The notes under the pieces are model-generated. The model saw only the letters and a program-made list of their open reading frames with translations, had not been told where the DNA came from and ran no database searches. Below, in pieces: positions 7,918 through 16,295 of a stretch of DNA of 45,784 nt; the first letter of the stretch is position 1; the number at the start of each line of letters is the position of its first letter. Origin of the DNA: an uncultured Mycoplasmatota bacterium (GTDB lineage: Bacteria > Bacillota_I > Bacilli_A > RF39 > UBA660); the NCBI GenBank assembly GCA_900554305.1, contig USGV01000011.1:1-45784 (forward strand). Reading direction: 5' to 3'. The position numbers were made by a program, and so were the translations under genes.

Positions 7918-8937
7918 TTATACTTTCTCTTCTAAAATCCATTCTTGCAAATATTTTATTTCCGAATGGCAATATTCGCACTTTCCCTTTGTAACATCTA
8001 TTGATGCTCCACAATTTGCACATCTAATAATATTTTCTTTAGTTCCTAAATTTAATAAGGTATTTTTATTTTGTTGCATAGTGTATGTCTGAGTTATTAT
8101 CTTAGATTTTAATTTTTTGTTTTCATAAGTAACTATCCTTAAATCTGCCGTTACATCAACATATAATACTCCATTTACTTCATAGTCTTTAAAATTGGTA
8201 TAATCTAAAATATCATAGTCTATTATATTTTCCTTACTATAATATTTTTTCCTTATCTCATAATTTAGGTTATTAAAAAATGTTTTTTTGTTAATTTTAG
8301 TTCTTTGCCAAAATTCTATTTGTTTTTTATTTTCTTTATCTTTAAATTTCTTTATAGGAGATAAGATTATATATGCATCTGCAATATAGAAAAAATAATA
8401 TAAAATTAGAGAAAGAATAATACCATATATAAATATTTTTATAATATCATAGTTATTAAAAGTCCTTGAAGTAAGTTTTATAAAAATAAAGCTTATAATA
8501 ATGCTAATAATAATATCTACAATTAGTGTTATTACTCTATAGATATTACTCTTTAGTACTCTATCATAATGATATTTACTACCTAAGTCTTTCTCACTGT
8601 AATCCATATTATAATAAGTTTTACAATAAGGACAACCATCAATAAAATCCTTTAGTGGAGATTTCATTCCACAATTAGGACATTCGTATTCTTCATTTAT
8701 ATTATTATCCATAATATATGTGTACTCTATTCTTGAATCAAATAACTTTTCTTTATGTGCTAATTTATTATCTATATAATATTCTTTTTGGCAGCGGATT
8801 CCTCGCTCTATATTATCATTAACGGAATCATTAGTATTTCTTTCTAAAATTTTGTTTCCAACAATATATTTCGTTCTTATATTGATTCCATATCTTTTTA
8901 ATTTTTCTTTTTGATATGTTTCTGATATTAAGGCCAT
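7918..8937 (-). CDS. Membrane protein with two zinc ribbons
   Basis: 339 residues. An internal zinc ribbon (CPNCGMKSPLKDFIDGCPYC, ~86-105) precedes two membrane helices (~133-155 and ~165-190). A soluble domain of about 110 residues follows, then a C-terminal ribbon (CANCG ... CEYCHSEI). The soluble part (TFFNNLNYEIRKKYYSKE through VDVTADLRIVTYE) loosely recalls TIM44-like domains of bacterial zinc-ribbon membrane proteins; I am not sure of this. It starts 6 nt after the poly-Asn protein, with GAGG overlapping that gene's stop, so translation is coupled. Function is unknown; placement suggests a membrane component of the radical SAM system. Confidence 0.7.
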   Translation of the reverse strand: MALISETYQKEKLKRYGINIRTKYIVGNKILERNTNDSVNDNIERGIRCQKEYYIDNKLAHKEKLFDSRIEYTYIMDNNINEEYECPNCGMKSPLKDFIDGCPYCKTYYNMDYSEKDLGSKYHYDRVLKSNIYRVITLIVDIIISIIISFIFIKLTSRTFNNYDIIKIFIYGIILSLILYYFFYIADAYIILSPIKKFKDKENKKQIEFWQRTKINKKTFFNNLNYEIRKKYYSKENIIDYDILDYTNFKDYEVNGVLYVDVTADLRIVTYENKKLKSKIITQTYTMQQNKNTLLNLGTKENIIRCANCGASIDVTKGKCEYCHSEIKYLQEWILEEKV

Positions 8938-8943
8938 GTTCCT

Positions 8944-9300
8944 CTAGTTATTATTGTTATTGTTGTTATTATTGTTATTATTATTGTTGGAAGATGAACC
9001 ACCGCTATAACTATAACTAGATGACGGTGTATAATGTGGAATCACACGTAAATAGTTTTCCTTCATAGTAAATCCATCAATTGAGGAATTAATACTTTTA
9101 GCAGCAATTACTGCTGTGACTGTAGTTCCAAGACATAAAGAAACTTTATCTGTCCCTCCAACGACAGTACCCTCTGGGTTGGAAGACAAGAAGTCATATA
9201 TTTGATTTAATTCTTCCATAGAAAAGTCGTAATAATTAGTTAAATCAATGCATCTTTTTTTTCTAATTAATTCTTCATATGTTTCTGGTTCTTTATCCAT
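8944..9300 (-). CDS. 118-residue protein with Asn14 tail; candidate radical SAM substrate
   Basis: The start ATG overlaps the radical SAM gene's stop by 8 nt (ATGGATAA). The first ~45 residues are charged and helix-prone (EELIRKKRCIDLTNYYDF, MEELNQIYDFLSSNPEG). The middle is small-residue rich (VSLCLGTTVTAVIAAKS). A Ser/Tyr/Gly linker (PSSSYSYSGGSSS) leads to exactly 14 asparagines at the C-terminus. There is no signal peptide. The leader-like front, low-complexity tail and overlap with a SPASM enzyme fit a ribosomally made, post-translationally modified peptide precursor. No known precursor family is recognised, and an accessory-protein role remains possible. Confidence 0.6.
   Translation of the reverse strand: MDKEPETYEELIRKKRCIDLTNYYDFSMEELNQIYDFLSSNPEGTVVGGTDKVSLCLGTTVTAVIAAKSINSSIDGFTMKENYLRVIPHYTPSSSYSYSGGSSSNNNNNNNNNNNNNN
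8947..8988 (-). repeat. In-frame AAY trinucleotide repeat (14 Asn codons)
   Basis: Fourteen consecutive asparagine codons end the gene just before TAG. Eight are AAT and six are AAC, in irregular order. Mixed codons suggest that the protein sequence is maintained, not that the tract is a freshly slipped microsatellite. Confidence 0.9.
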
Positions 9301-11044
9301 TTTGATTCTCCTTATCTAAATAATAAAACTCTATATTTTGAAATGGTAGATTTATTGCTTGTATATGGTAATAGGCATTATTTTTTTGTTTCATATAATG
9401 ATAATCTCTTAATGCTGTTGTTGTAAAAAATATGTTATTAGCATTTGTAAGAGATAAGTATTTTGAAAATTTCTTTAGCCAACTACTAATATCGTAAGAG
9501 TAGTATCCTTCTTTGTCACTTGCTATTTCATCTAATACACCTTTATAAACCAATTCTGTTGCAATATGTCTTTGTTTTTCCCTATTCTCATCTCCGTAAG
9601 TCACTAAATTACCACTTAAAAGCATAATATATAGTGCATTATTTTCTGGATATTCACACTCTGCACTTATTAACTCTTTTTTCATATAAATTATTACTTT
9701 ATTCTCTGGTGTTAAATATATAAAATCCCTGTAGGATTTTTTTATTTGGGATGCTAATTGGTATTCTTTTTCATTCACTTTTAAAATAAAACTATTTTCG
9801 TCATATATATATTTTAACTTTTGATCTTTTTCAATTATATCTTCTAGAGATGGATAACTTTCTGTAGATTTTGTTGGTCTAAAATTCTCTTTATTTTCTA
9901 TTCTCATTTTTGTTATATATTCATAGACAAATTCTTCATTGTTTATGTCTTTTGGATAATTTCTATCTTTGTATAATTCTTGTTGTAGTTTGCATGTATA
10001 ACTTTTGCTACTGTTATAAATATTTTTTACAAATGGGCACCCCGTTTTGCACAAGTATAAATATCCACAGTTTTTACAATCCTCATTAAACGGTAGTTTA
10101 TTATGATTTATAAATATTTTATTAGATGCCGTTTTTAATATTTCTTCTACAGTATTTTTATATATATTACCATAATAATAATCTTTTTGTTTCTGTCCTC
10201 TTACGCATGAGTAGATATCTCCGTTTCTTTCTAATAAAAAGAACTTTTCTCCACAGTTATTACAATTAGTACAATATTCTGGTCCGAACTCATTAAACCA
10301 AGCTCCATTCACTCCGCTGTCTAAATTTGTTCCATCAAATTCTTGATGCATTCGTTTATAGAAATTCACTTGTTCTTCTTCTGTCATTGGATGTAATAAT
10401 CCATTTGAATTGTAAGAAAAACCTATCATAAAATTAAAATCATTCATATCTAAACATGTATTTTTGTCTAGGAACTTGATATCTTTTATAATTTCTTCGA
10501 TATGTTGGTAATGTTCTTTAAAGATTGTTGACGATACTTTCTTTTTATTTGGTATATCTTTTAGTAGTTCTATATTTTCCAGTATTTTATCCAGTGTTTT
10601 TCGGTTCCCTTTTGTTACTCTATATTCGTTATGAAGGGAAAATGGTAAGTCTAGACTCCCAGATATGGATACATTAAATTCTTTTATTGTATCTATGTGT
10701 TTTTTTAAATCATATAAGTTGGTTTTGATATGGGGACTACCTACTTTGAAGCCGGCATCTGTAATAAGTTGCTTGTTTTTTTGATAATACTGACTAATAT
10801 ACTCAATGATATCATGAAAATCTTGCTTACTTAAAGTGGTTACTTCTCCTCCGTGCAAAGATATATTAAATGGTATAACATTCGATTCCTTTAGTTTATT
10901 AATGGTGTATTCTAGAGTCCCTAACGTTGTATATTTTGTATATTCCTCTTTTGTATTATCTTCTAAATAGCAATATTTGCATTCCATGTTACAAGCCATG
11001 GTTGGGACATACAACAAATGTATATATTTATACTCTTCCTTCAC
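9293..11044 (-). CDS. Radical SAM/SPASM domain enzyme, probable peptide maturase
   Basis: 583 residues from GTG 11044, chosen for the GGGGG site 7 nt upstream; an alternative GTG at 11074 would add 10 residues. The radical SAM cluster motif is CNMECKYC (C18, C22, C25), with the GGE motif in SLHGGEVTT. A SPASM region with auxiliary-cluster cysteines spans ~258-351 (CTNCNNC, YSC, CKNCGYLYLCKTGC, TCKL). About 220 residues of unassigned C-terminal extension follow. SPASM enzymes commonly modify ribosomal peptides. The overlap with the Asn-tailed protein gene points to that as substrate; the reaction cannot be predicted. Confidence 0.85.
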   Translation of the reverse strand: MKEEYKYIHLLYVPTMACNMECKYCYLEDNTKEEYTKYTTLGTLEYTINKLKESNVIPFNISLHGGEVTTLSKQDFHDIIEYISQYYQKNKQLITDAGFKVGSPHIKTNLYDLKKHIDTIKEFNVSISGSLDLPFSLHNEYRVTKGNRKTLDKILENIELLKDIPNKKKVSSTIFKEHYQHIEEIIKDIKFLDKNTCLDMNDFNFMIGFSYNSNGLLHPMTEEEQVNFYKRMHQEFDGTNLDSGVNGAWFNEFGPEYCTNCNNCGEKFFLLERNGDIYSCVRGQKQKDYYYGNIYKNTVEEILKTASNKIFINHNKLPFNEDCKNCGYLYLCKTGCPFVKNIYNSSKSYTCKLQQELYKDRNYPKDINNEEFVYEYITKMRIENKENFRPTKSTESYPSLEDIIEKDQKLKYIYDENSFILKVNEKEYQLASQIKKSYRDFIYLTPENKVIIYMKKELISAECEYPENNALYIMLLSGNLVTYGDENREKQRHIATELVYKGVLDEIASDKEGYYSYDISSWLKKFSKYLSLTNANNIFFTTTALRDYHYMKQKNNAYYHIQAINLPFQNIEFYYLDKENQNG

Positions 11045-11055
11045 TACTATTCCCC

Positions 11056-12366
11056 CTAATAATAATTGTTCCACGTATTTCCTGTATCACTATATTCATC
11101 ATAGTAATATATTGATGTAGGACTATTTTTGAAAGCTCTTGAATTTATGTATGTCTGTTTTGGCACTCTTATTGATAAAAGACTAGAGCATTCTCTAAAT
11201 GCTGATGAGCCAATTTCTTCAAGATTACTATTTTCTGTTATATTTACTTCTGATAATCGAGAAGCTCCATAAAAGGCATGTCCACCTATTCTAGTAACTG
11301 AATCTGGTATATCTATTGATATTAGTGAACTACATTCTTCAAAGGTATTTCCTCTAATTTCTTGTAGTTTTTTAGATAGCTCAATATTTTCTAGTGAATA
11401 TGCATTATAGAAAGTTTCTCCTCCCATATATGTTAAAGTATCTGGTAATTTAACTGACCTAAGTGAGGAACAATTATAAAATGCACTTCCCCCAAGATAT
11501 TCTAAGCTATCAGGAATGTTTATCTTTGTTAAACTAATATCATTTTTGAAGGCCTTTCCTCTAATCTCTGTAATACTATTAGGTAAGTTTACCTCTTCTA
11601 AAAATGGCATATTGGCAAATACATTTCCACGAATGCTTACAATTTCTTCGCCCTTATATGTTTCTGGTATATTCACCGTTTTAAAATTAGTTAGACCGAA
11701 TGTATAAAATCTAACTCCATAACCATTATCCATCTTTTCATAAAATGTAATTGGTTTAGCAAATATAATTAGTGGCAATATTATTGCTGCTACAATACCT
11801 ACTATAAATATTGGTTTTGTTTTGTTTGGAACAAATGTTGTTTGCACATTCATTATAATATTAGTTATCTTTTCTGATGGACGTTCTTGAATTTGTTTTT
11901 TTAAGTACTTTAACATATTATAATTTCTTGTGTATTTAAATAAAATTATTAATAAAACTAAACCTATCAAGTATGTTAGTAATGGAAAATGAAAGAAAAT
12001 TAGTATTATATATATAAACAATAACAACACAAATAAAATGTTTAATATTTGTTTTCTTTTTAATAGGGATGCAGGTATTACTTTGCTATTTTTATCTATT
12101 TGAAGTTTTGATAATTGTCTATTAATAAATTCTTCTAATAATTGTGATTCAGTTAGATTGTACATAGAATCAAAATTAGCTTTAGTAACGTTTTTTTTCT
12201 GGATAGGTGGATCTACTATTTCAGTATTTTGTTTTGAAGGGTTGCATGGTTGACCGCAATTTCCACAGAATTTGTCGGTTACTTTAATATTTCCTCCACA
12301 ATTTTTACATTTTAGATTTGTATCGGTTGTTGATTGATTGTTTACTGCAGACTGCTGGTTTATCAT
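11056..12366 (-). CDS. Zinc-ribbon membrane protein with BspA-type leucine-rich repeats
   Basis: 436 residues. An N-terminal zinc ribbon (CKNCGGNIKVTDKFCGNCG, ~20-38) is followed by a polar linker, two adjacent membrane helices (~107-145) and a third (~187-205). About seven LRR_5/BspA repeats of ~23 residues (IPDSLEYLGGSAFYNCSSL-type) then run to ~425, ending in TWNNYY. Three helices would place the ribbon inside and the repeats outside the cell. It is the first gene of the radical SAM operon, behind an extended -10 promoter. BspA-type repeats often bind surface or host ligands; the role here is unknown. Confidence 0.75.
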   Translation of the reverse strand: MINQQSAVNNQSTTDTNLKCKNCGGNIKVTDKFCGNCGQPCNPSKQNTEIVDPPIQKKNVTKANFDSMYNLTESQLLEEFINRQLSKLQIDKNSKVIPASLLKRKQILNILFVLLLFIYIILIFFHFPLLTYLIGLVLLIILFKYTRNYNMLKYLKKQIQERPSEKITNIIMNVQTTFVPNKTKPIFIVGIVAAIILPLIIFAKPITFYEKMDNGYGVRFYTFGLTNFKTVNIPETYKGEEIVSIRGNVFANMPFLEEVNLPNSITEIRGKAFKNDISLTKINIPDSLEYLGGSAFYNCSSLRSVKLPDTLTYMGGETFYNAYSLENIELSKKLQEIRGNTFEECSSLISIDIPDSVTRIGGHAFYGASRLSEVNITENSNLEEIGSSAFRECSSLLSIRVPKQTYINSRAFKNSPTSIYYYDEYSDTGNTWNNYY

Positions 12367-12409
12367 ATATTACTCCTTTTTTGATATACTACTATACTTT
12401 TATATCTTG

Positions 12410-12418
12410 ATTATAGCA
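12410..12418 (-). promoter_or_regulatory. Extended -10 promoter of the radical SAM operon
   Basis: The minus strand reads TGCTATAAT about 45 nt upstream of the first start codon. No good -35 box is seen in the A/T-rich flank, which is usual for extended -10 promoters. It is the only clear promoter before the five-gene operon. Confidence 0.6.
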
Positions 12419-12450
12419 TAAATTTATTTTTTATTTTATTTTTTTCCATA

Positions 12451-12475
12451 AAAAAAGCATTAATAGATAATGCCT
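12451..12475 (-). terminator. Terminator after the diaminopentanoate dehydrogenase-like gene
   Basis: GCATTA/TAATGC with a 5-nt loop is followed on the minus strand by seven T. It overlaps the end of the gene and isolates the radical SAM operon from upstream transcription. Confidence 0.8.
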
Positions 12476-13524
12476 TATTTTAAACTTTTTAATTCTCCCA
12501 TACGTGAAGTAGGTATAAATCCTGGCTCTGATGCAATTACATCTGGAATTCTATTTACTATTGTTGCACAAGTAAGTTCTACTGTACTTGGCTTTTCAAT
12601 TACCATCGTAGTATTTGGTTCACCATAAACTGTCCATTCATTTCTATCAAATTCATCTTTATTATATACTTTTCCAATACACTCTGTTTCAAGAGTGATT
12701 CCTTCTTTTGTCTCAGTAGTAACAACAGCGCTCATTCCTGTTGCCATCCCTGCTTTTACAGTCATTCCTAGAGTACTTGATTCAATATCATAATCATTAA
12801 ATTGTGGTACACATTTTTGTCTTTGGCTTACTACGGTTAATCCTAATTTGTCACATAGCCAACCATTCACATTCCACATGTATGATGGAGCATATTTACC
12901 ACTTTCAATTACTTTCTGTCTTTCTTCATCTGATATTTCATCTGCACTAGCTACTTGAGAGGCGAACTCTTCTTTGGTCAATCCTGCTCCATGGGCTTTT
13001 GCTAAAGCTATTCCATAATCTTCTACATTATAGGAAGAACTACCTTTAATCTTTGTAATATTATGGCTTGCTCCTGTTAATGTTGTAATTAAATTTCCCC
13101 AGAATGCATCTTGATATCCACTACCAGTTATAGTACAGTTATTTTCTTTTGCAAGGTTATCAATTTCGCTGGTTAATGTTGGGTTAGAATTCATCGGATA
13201 AAATGCTTCCTCACAGGTAGTAATTGCATTTACTCCACATTTGGCACAAGTAAGTAGTGCTTCCTTAACATCTGCAAGTAAACTCATTGTTGTAACAATA
13301 ACACAATCTGGTTTTAATTTTTTTAATAGTTCTTCTGCATGGTCTACATTTTCAACTATTACTCCAGTATTTTCTCCCTTCATTATTTGTCCAATATCTT
13401 GGCCAATAACATCAGGATTAATATCTACAGCCCCTACGATTTCTCCACCATTTTCTATAACATAGCGCATGGTGTATACGCTCATTTTTCCTACTCCATA
13501 TTGAAAAATTCTTAATCCTTTCAT
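12475..13524 (-). CDS. ord: 2,4-diaminopentanoate dehydrogenase-like NAD(P)-dependent enzyme
   Basis: 349 residues. An N-terminal Rossmann fold of the dihydrodipicolinate reductase type (IFQYGVGKMSVYTMRYVIENGG, then VGAVDINPDVIGQDIG) precedes a long C-terminal domain with ITTCEEAFYP, GSGYQDAFWGNLI, SSYNVEDYGIALAKAHGAG and SYMWNVNGWLCDKLG. These segments match what I recall of clostridial Ord, which oxidatively deaminates 2,4-diaminopentanoate in ornithine fermentation. None of the partner genes (ornithine racemase, 4,5-aminomutase, thiolase) is present nearby. It appears monocistronic, with a terminator downstream. A related deaminating dehydrogenase is the alternative. Confidence 0.72.
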   Translation of the reverse strand: MKGLRIFQYGVGKMSVYTMRYVIENGGEIVGAVDINPDVIGQDIGQIMKGENTGVIVENVDHAEELLKKLKPDCVIVTTMSLLADVKEALLTCAKCGVNAITTCEEAFYPMNSNPTLTSEIDNLAKENNCTITGSGYQDAFWGNLITTLTGASHNITKIKGSSSYNVEDYGIALAKAHGAGLTKEEFASQVASADEISDEERQKVIESGKYAPSYMWNVNGWLCDKLGLTVVSQRQKCVPQFNDYDIESSTLGMTVKAGMATGMSAVVTTETKEGITLETECIGKVYNKDEFDRNEWTVYGEPNTTMVIEKPSTVELTCATIVNRIPDVIASEPGFIPTSRMGELKSLK

Positions 13525-13582
13525 TTTTCCCTACCTTTCCTCTTTAGTATATCACTTAAGTATCATAAAGAATCACTTTGGA

Positions 13583-13610
13583 TAAAAAAATTACACCTTT
13601 TAGTGTAACT
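13583..13610 (-). terminator. Terminator after first NUDIX gene
   Basis: TTACAC/GTGTAA with a 6-nt loop is followed on the minus strand by a run of seven T, 12 nt past the stop codon. Confidence 0.8.
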
Positions 13611-13621
13611 TTACATTTATA

Positions 13622-14218
13622 TTATTTTCTTTTTTTATTTATATATACTTTTATTAAATCTGGGTCATGTTGGTTTTTTGGCAGGCTATCTAATGAAAAA
13701 AACTTCATGTCTTTTGATTCATCGTCACAGATTAAATCTCCAGAATATTTTTTGACTAGATATAATGCCGTATTATTTATCACAACATCTCCATTTGGAT
13801 ATTCTTTTTTTCTAGAAAGTCCTGAGATAATATCTAATAATTCTAAATCTTCCTCTTTTACTTCTAAATTAGTTTCTTCTTTGATTTCTCTAATTATAAC
13901 TTCTTGAAATCTTTCTCCAAGTTCTTGACATCCACCTGGTAATCCCCATCTATCATTATCTTTTCTACGTTGTAATAAAATCTCCCCTTGCAAATTTTCA
14001 ATAATAGCTGCTGATCCATCCTGTAAAATTGGAATTTTATGTCGTAATTCCCCCATGCACATTCTTATAAATACAGGATAACCTATCACATTACTTAATT
14101 TTTTTATTTCTTCTGTGTTTAATCCATTTATTATGTTTTTCAATTTTTCATATGGCAAATTTCTTTTTTCTGCTTCGGTTAATTTTTTTATTTCTTCTAT
14201 TATTTTTGTATTGTCCAT
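13622..14218 (-). CDS. NUDIX hydrolase with N-terminal helical extension
   Basis: 198 residues. About 60 helical residues precede a NUDIX fold (~65-190) with a complete NUDIX box starting GGCQELGERFQE and ending REIKEETNLEV. These enzymes hydrolyse nucleoside diphosphates linked to another group, using a metal held by the Glu residues. DRWGLPGG and the YPNGDVVINNTALYLVKKY strand resemble ADP-ribose or mutator-type members, but the substrate cannot be assigned. AGGAGATG precedes the ATG. It lies 62 nt after the second NUDIX gene, which may share its transcript. Confidence 0.87.
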   Translation of the reverse strand: MDNTKIIEEIKKLTEAEKRNLPYEKLKNIINGLNTEEIKKLSNVIGYPVFIRMCMGELRHKIPILQDGSAAIIENLQGEILLQRRKDNDRWGLPGGCQELGERFQEVIIREIKEETNLEVKEEDLELLDIISGLSRKKEYPNGDVVINNTALYLVKKYSGDLICDDESKDMKFFSLDSLPKNQHDPDLIKVYINKKRK

Positions 14219-14280
14219 TATTTTTCATCTCCTGGGCTTGATTTTTAGATATTTCATAAATTATTATAGTTCTTTTTTAT

Positions 14281-14688
14281 TTAAATTAAATTTAAATCTT
14301 CTAACATTTTCTTGTGATCATAGGCTAACTCCATTGTCTTAATTTCTTCTGGCTTAAACCATCTAACTTCATCACATTCACTTATTGGTGTTGGTATTCC
14401 TTTTATGATTTTGCAAGTATGGGGTAAACAAATAAATGTTTTAGTTGGATGTCTTCCTATTTTATCATAGTATTTTCCAACAAATTTTATATTTCCAAGT
14501 TCCACACCTATTTCTTCTATCGCTTCTCTTTTTAACGCATCTTCTACTTCTTCTCCCCATTCTATAGCGCCAGCTATTAATCCCCAATAACCTGTATATG
14601 CGCCTGCAGTTCTGTGCATTAATAATATTTCTCCATTTTCATTTGTAATAATTCCATCTACTCCAACATACGGATGATCTTGCTTCAT
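14281..14688 (-). CDS. NUDIX hydrolase
   Basis: 135 residues, the normal size for a single NUDIX domain. The box begins GAIEWGEEVEDALKREA and ends IEEIGVEL, fitting GX5EX7REUXEEXGU with Ala at one aliphatic site. It shares the fold but little sequence with the neighbouring NUDIX gene, so a recent duplication is not evident. AGGAG lies before the ATG, and an extended -10 promoter stands divergent to the TsaC gene. Substrate is unknown. Confidence 0.87.
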   Translation of the reverse strand: MKQDHPYVGVDGIITNENGEILLMHRTAGAYTGYWGLIAGAIEWGEEVEDALKREAIEEIGVELGNIKFVGKYYDKIGRHPTKTFICLPHTCKIIKGIPTPISECDEVRWFKPEEIKTMELAYDHKKMLEDLNLI

Positions 14689-14728
14689 TATATTCTCCTG
14701 TCTCGTTTTTATTTAACTCATTAATTAA

Positions 14729-14737
14729 ATTATAACA
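14729..14737 (-). promoter_or_regulatory. Extended -10 promoter for the NUDIX genes
   Basis: TGTTATAAT on the minus strand, about 40 nt upstream of the NUDIX start codon. Confidence 0.55.
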
Positions 14738-14758
14738 CATTTTTATCTTATTAGTTTT

Positions 14759-14764
14759 TATAAT
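14759..14764 (+). promoter_or_regulatory. -10 element for the TsaC/Sua5 gene
   Basis: A consensus TATAAT on the plus strand lies 64 nt upstream of the chosen start. No clear -35 is seen. It is divergent from the NUDIX promoter. Confidence 0.4.
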
Positions 14765-14828
14765 ACACTTGCACGGACTAATATTAAGTGATACAATCAG
14801 TTATATTTTTAATCAGAGGTATATTAGA

Positions 14829-15440
14829 ATGAAAAGATATAAACAAAATGAAATCGATTTGGTCGTTAATGCCATTCTTGACGATGGTGTACTGAGTGTT
14901 CCTACTGATACTGTATATGGGATATGTGCTAGAGTTCATTCTCCAGAGGCTTTTAATAAACTAGTAGAAGTTAAGAATCGGCCATCTAATAAAAAATTCC
15001 CGGTTATGTGTAGTGATATAGAACAGATTAAAAGTATTGCAATCGTAGACGATAAAGCAGAAAGGCTAATTAGAGCTTTTATGCCTGGTCCTATTACTTT
15101 AGTTTTAAGAAAAAGGGCTGACGTTTTCACATATATTAATAACGGCGGTACAAAAGAAACTGATGAGCTTGCTATTAGAATGGCACCCTCTATATTTTTA
15201 AAGCAAGTAATCAATGGTGTAGGAAGTCCTTTGTTTATGACAAGTGCCAACCAAAGCGGTCAGGAAATATGCAAAACTTTAGATGATATAGAAAGAACTT
15301 GTCCAGCTTTAGACGGAATGGTAGAAGGAGAAGTATCTCTTGGACAAGCAAGTACTATTGTAGATTGTACTGGTGATACTATAAAAATACAAAGAAGAGG
15401 ACCTATTTCAGAAGAAGAAATTATGCGTATTTTAAAATGA
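14829..15440 (+). CDS. tsaC: Threonylcarbamoyl-AMP synthase (YrdC/Sua5 family)
   Basis: 203 residues from ATG 14829, with AGAGG 9 nt upstream; an upstream TTG would start almost at the -10 element. YrdC-fold motifs are SVPTDTVYGICARV, KNRPSNKKFPVM, PGPITLVLRK, AIRMAPS, FMTSANQSGQ and the C-terminal IQRRGPIS. The protein lacks the extra Sua5 domain, so it is the short form. It makes threonylcarbamoyl-AMP from threonine, bicarbonate and ATP, the first step of the t6A37 modification of ANN-reading tRNAs. In Bacillus the homologue (ywlC) sits between spoIIR and mntP; here it has moved away from that cluster. Confidence 0.92.
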   Translation: MKRYKQNEIDLVVNAILDDGVLSVPTDTVYGICARVHSPEAFNKLVEVKNRPSNKKFPVMCSDIEQIKSIAIVDDKAERLIRAFMPGPITLVLRKRADVFTYINNGGTKETDELAIRMAPSIFLKQVINGVGSPLFMTSANQSGQEICKTLDDIERTCPALDGMVEGEVSLGQASTIVDCTGDTIKIQRRGPISEEEIMRILK

Positions 15441-15460
15441 CCACATTATTATAACAACAA

Positions 15461-15497
15461 AAAGCAAATAATCAAGTTTGGGATTATTTGCTTTTTT
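15461..15497. terminator. Bidirectional terminator between tsaC and the HD gene
   Basis: A 13-bp stem AAAGCAAATAATC/GATTATTTGCTTT with an 8-nt loop has T runs on both strands. It serves the convergent plus-strand and minus-strand genes. Confidence 0.88.
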
Positions 15498-15530
15498 ATT
15501 TTATTCGTTGCTATTTTCTAATTTTTAATC

Positions 15531-16139
15531 TTATTTATTGTTGCAATGCTTAAATATAGAATCATAGTCACTTTTCCATTCAAACCCCCACTTTTCATAT
15601 TGCGTTTTTAGAACTTCCTTGATTTCTTTATAAACAGGTAGTAATTTGGGAAATTCCTCGATTGCTTTATCTGCATATGTTGCAAAAATTTCGTGATTCA
15701 TAATAGGAGCATTTATTGTTAAAGGGTGAATCATCCCTTCTAGTTTATCACAAGCATTTACAAAGCGAGACTCTTCTGTTGCTTTTTCTTTGTATTCTTT
15801 ATAATACGTAGAAATAGAACTATAGTAAGTATTAGATAATTCTTTTATTTTTTCTATTTCGTAATTCTCTTTACGTATATTTATTTTTTTGACGGTATTT
15901 TCTTTAATATCTACATCTTTCTCTAAATCCATTTCGCCAAAATCATGATAAATCGAAAGACTAATACATTTTTGATAATCTAAATCTAAGTTTAACTCTT
16001 TATAAAAATAATCAACTATTAGTATTAATTTAAAAGTGTGTTCTGCGGTACTTTCACTAAAAAGAGGATAATTTCCATATCTTTTTGTTTTTTGCAAATC
16101 GTTTACTTTAAATAAAAAGTCTAATTCCTTTGTTTTCAT
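15531..16139 (-). CDS. HD-domain hydrolase (YfbR/5'-nucleotidase-like)
   Basis: 202 residues from ATG 16139, which has AGGAG 5 nt upstream; the frame also opens at 16163 but that start would contain the ribosome site. The HD metal ligands are H in STAEHTFKLI and HD in YHDFGEMDLEKDV, with a later D in NACDKLEGM. The N-terminus (FLFKVNDLQKTKRYGNYPLF) resembles YfbR-type 5'-deoxynucleotidases and related HD_3 proteins. Substrate is not determinable. A -10 like TATAAT lies upstream, and the gene appears to be monocistronic. Confidence 0.8.
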   Translation of the reverse strand: MKTKELDFLFKVNDLQKTKRYGNYPLFSESTAEHTFKLILIVDYFYKELNLDLDYQKCISLSIYHDFGEMDLEKDVDIKENTVKKINIRKENYEIEKIKELSNTYYSSISTYYKEYKEKATEESRFVNACDKLEGMIHPLTINAPIMNHEIFATYADKAIEEFPKLLPVYKEIKEVLKTQYEKWGFEWKSDYDSIFKHCNNK

Positions 16140-16295
16140 TCTATCTCCTTTTATTAATTTCATCTCTCTTGTTTACGATTATTATATTTCACATAATACT
16201 TCTGATATTATCATACTAATTTTTTTAGTCATTAACAATATTTTATTCCATAATTATTCTTTTTCCTATTTATATCTTGCATCAATTATAGTAAA

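Noticed and set aside
8944..8988. Simple microsatellite acting as a phase-variation switch
   Set aside because: The repeat unit is three bases, so slippage would only change Asn number, not frame; the mixed codons also argue against active slippage.
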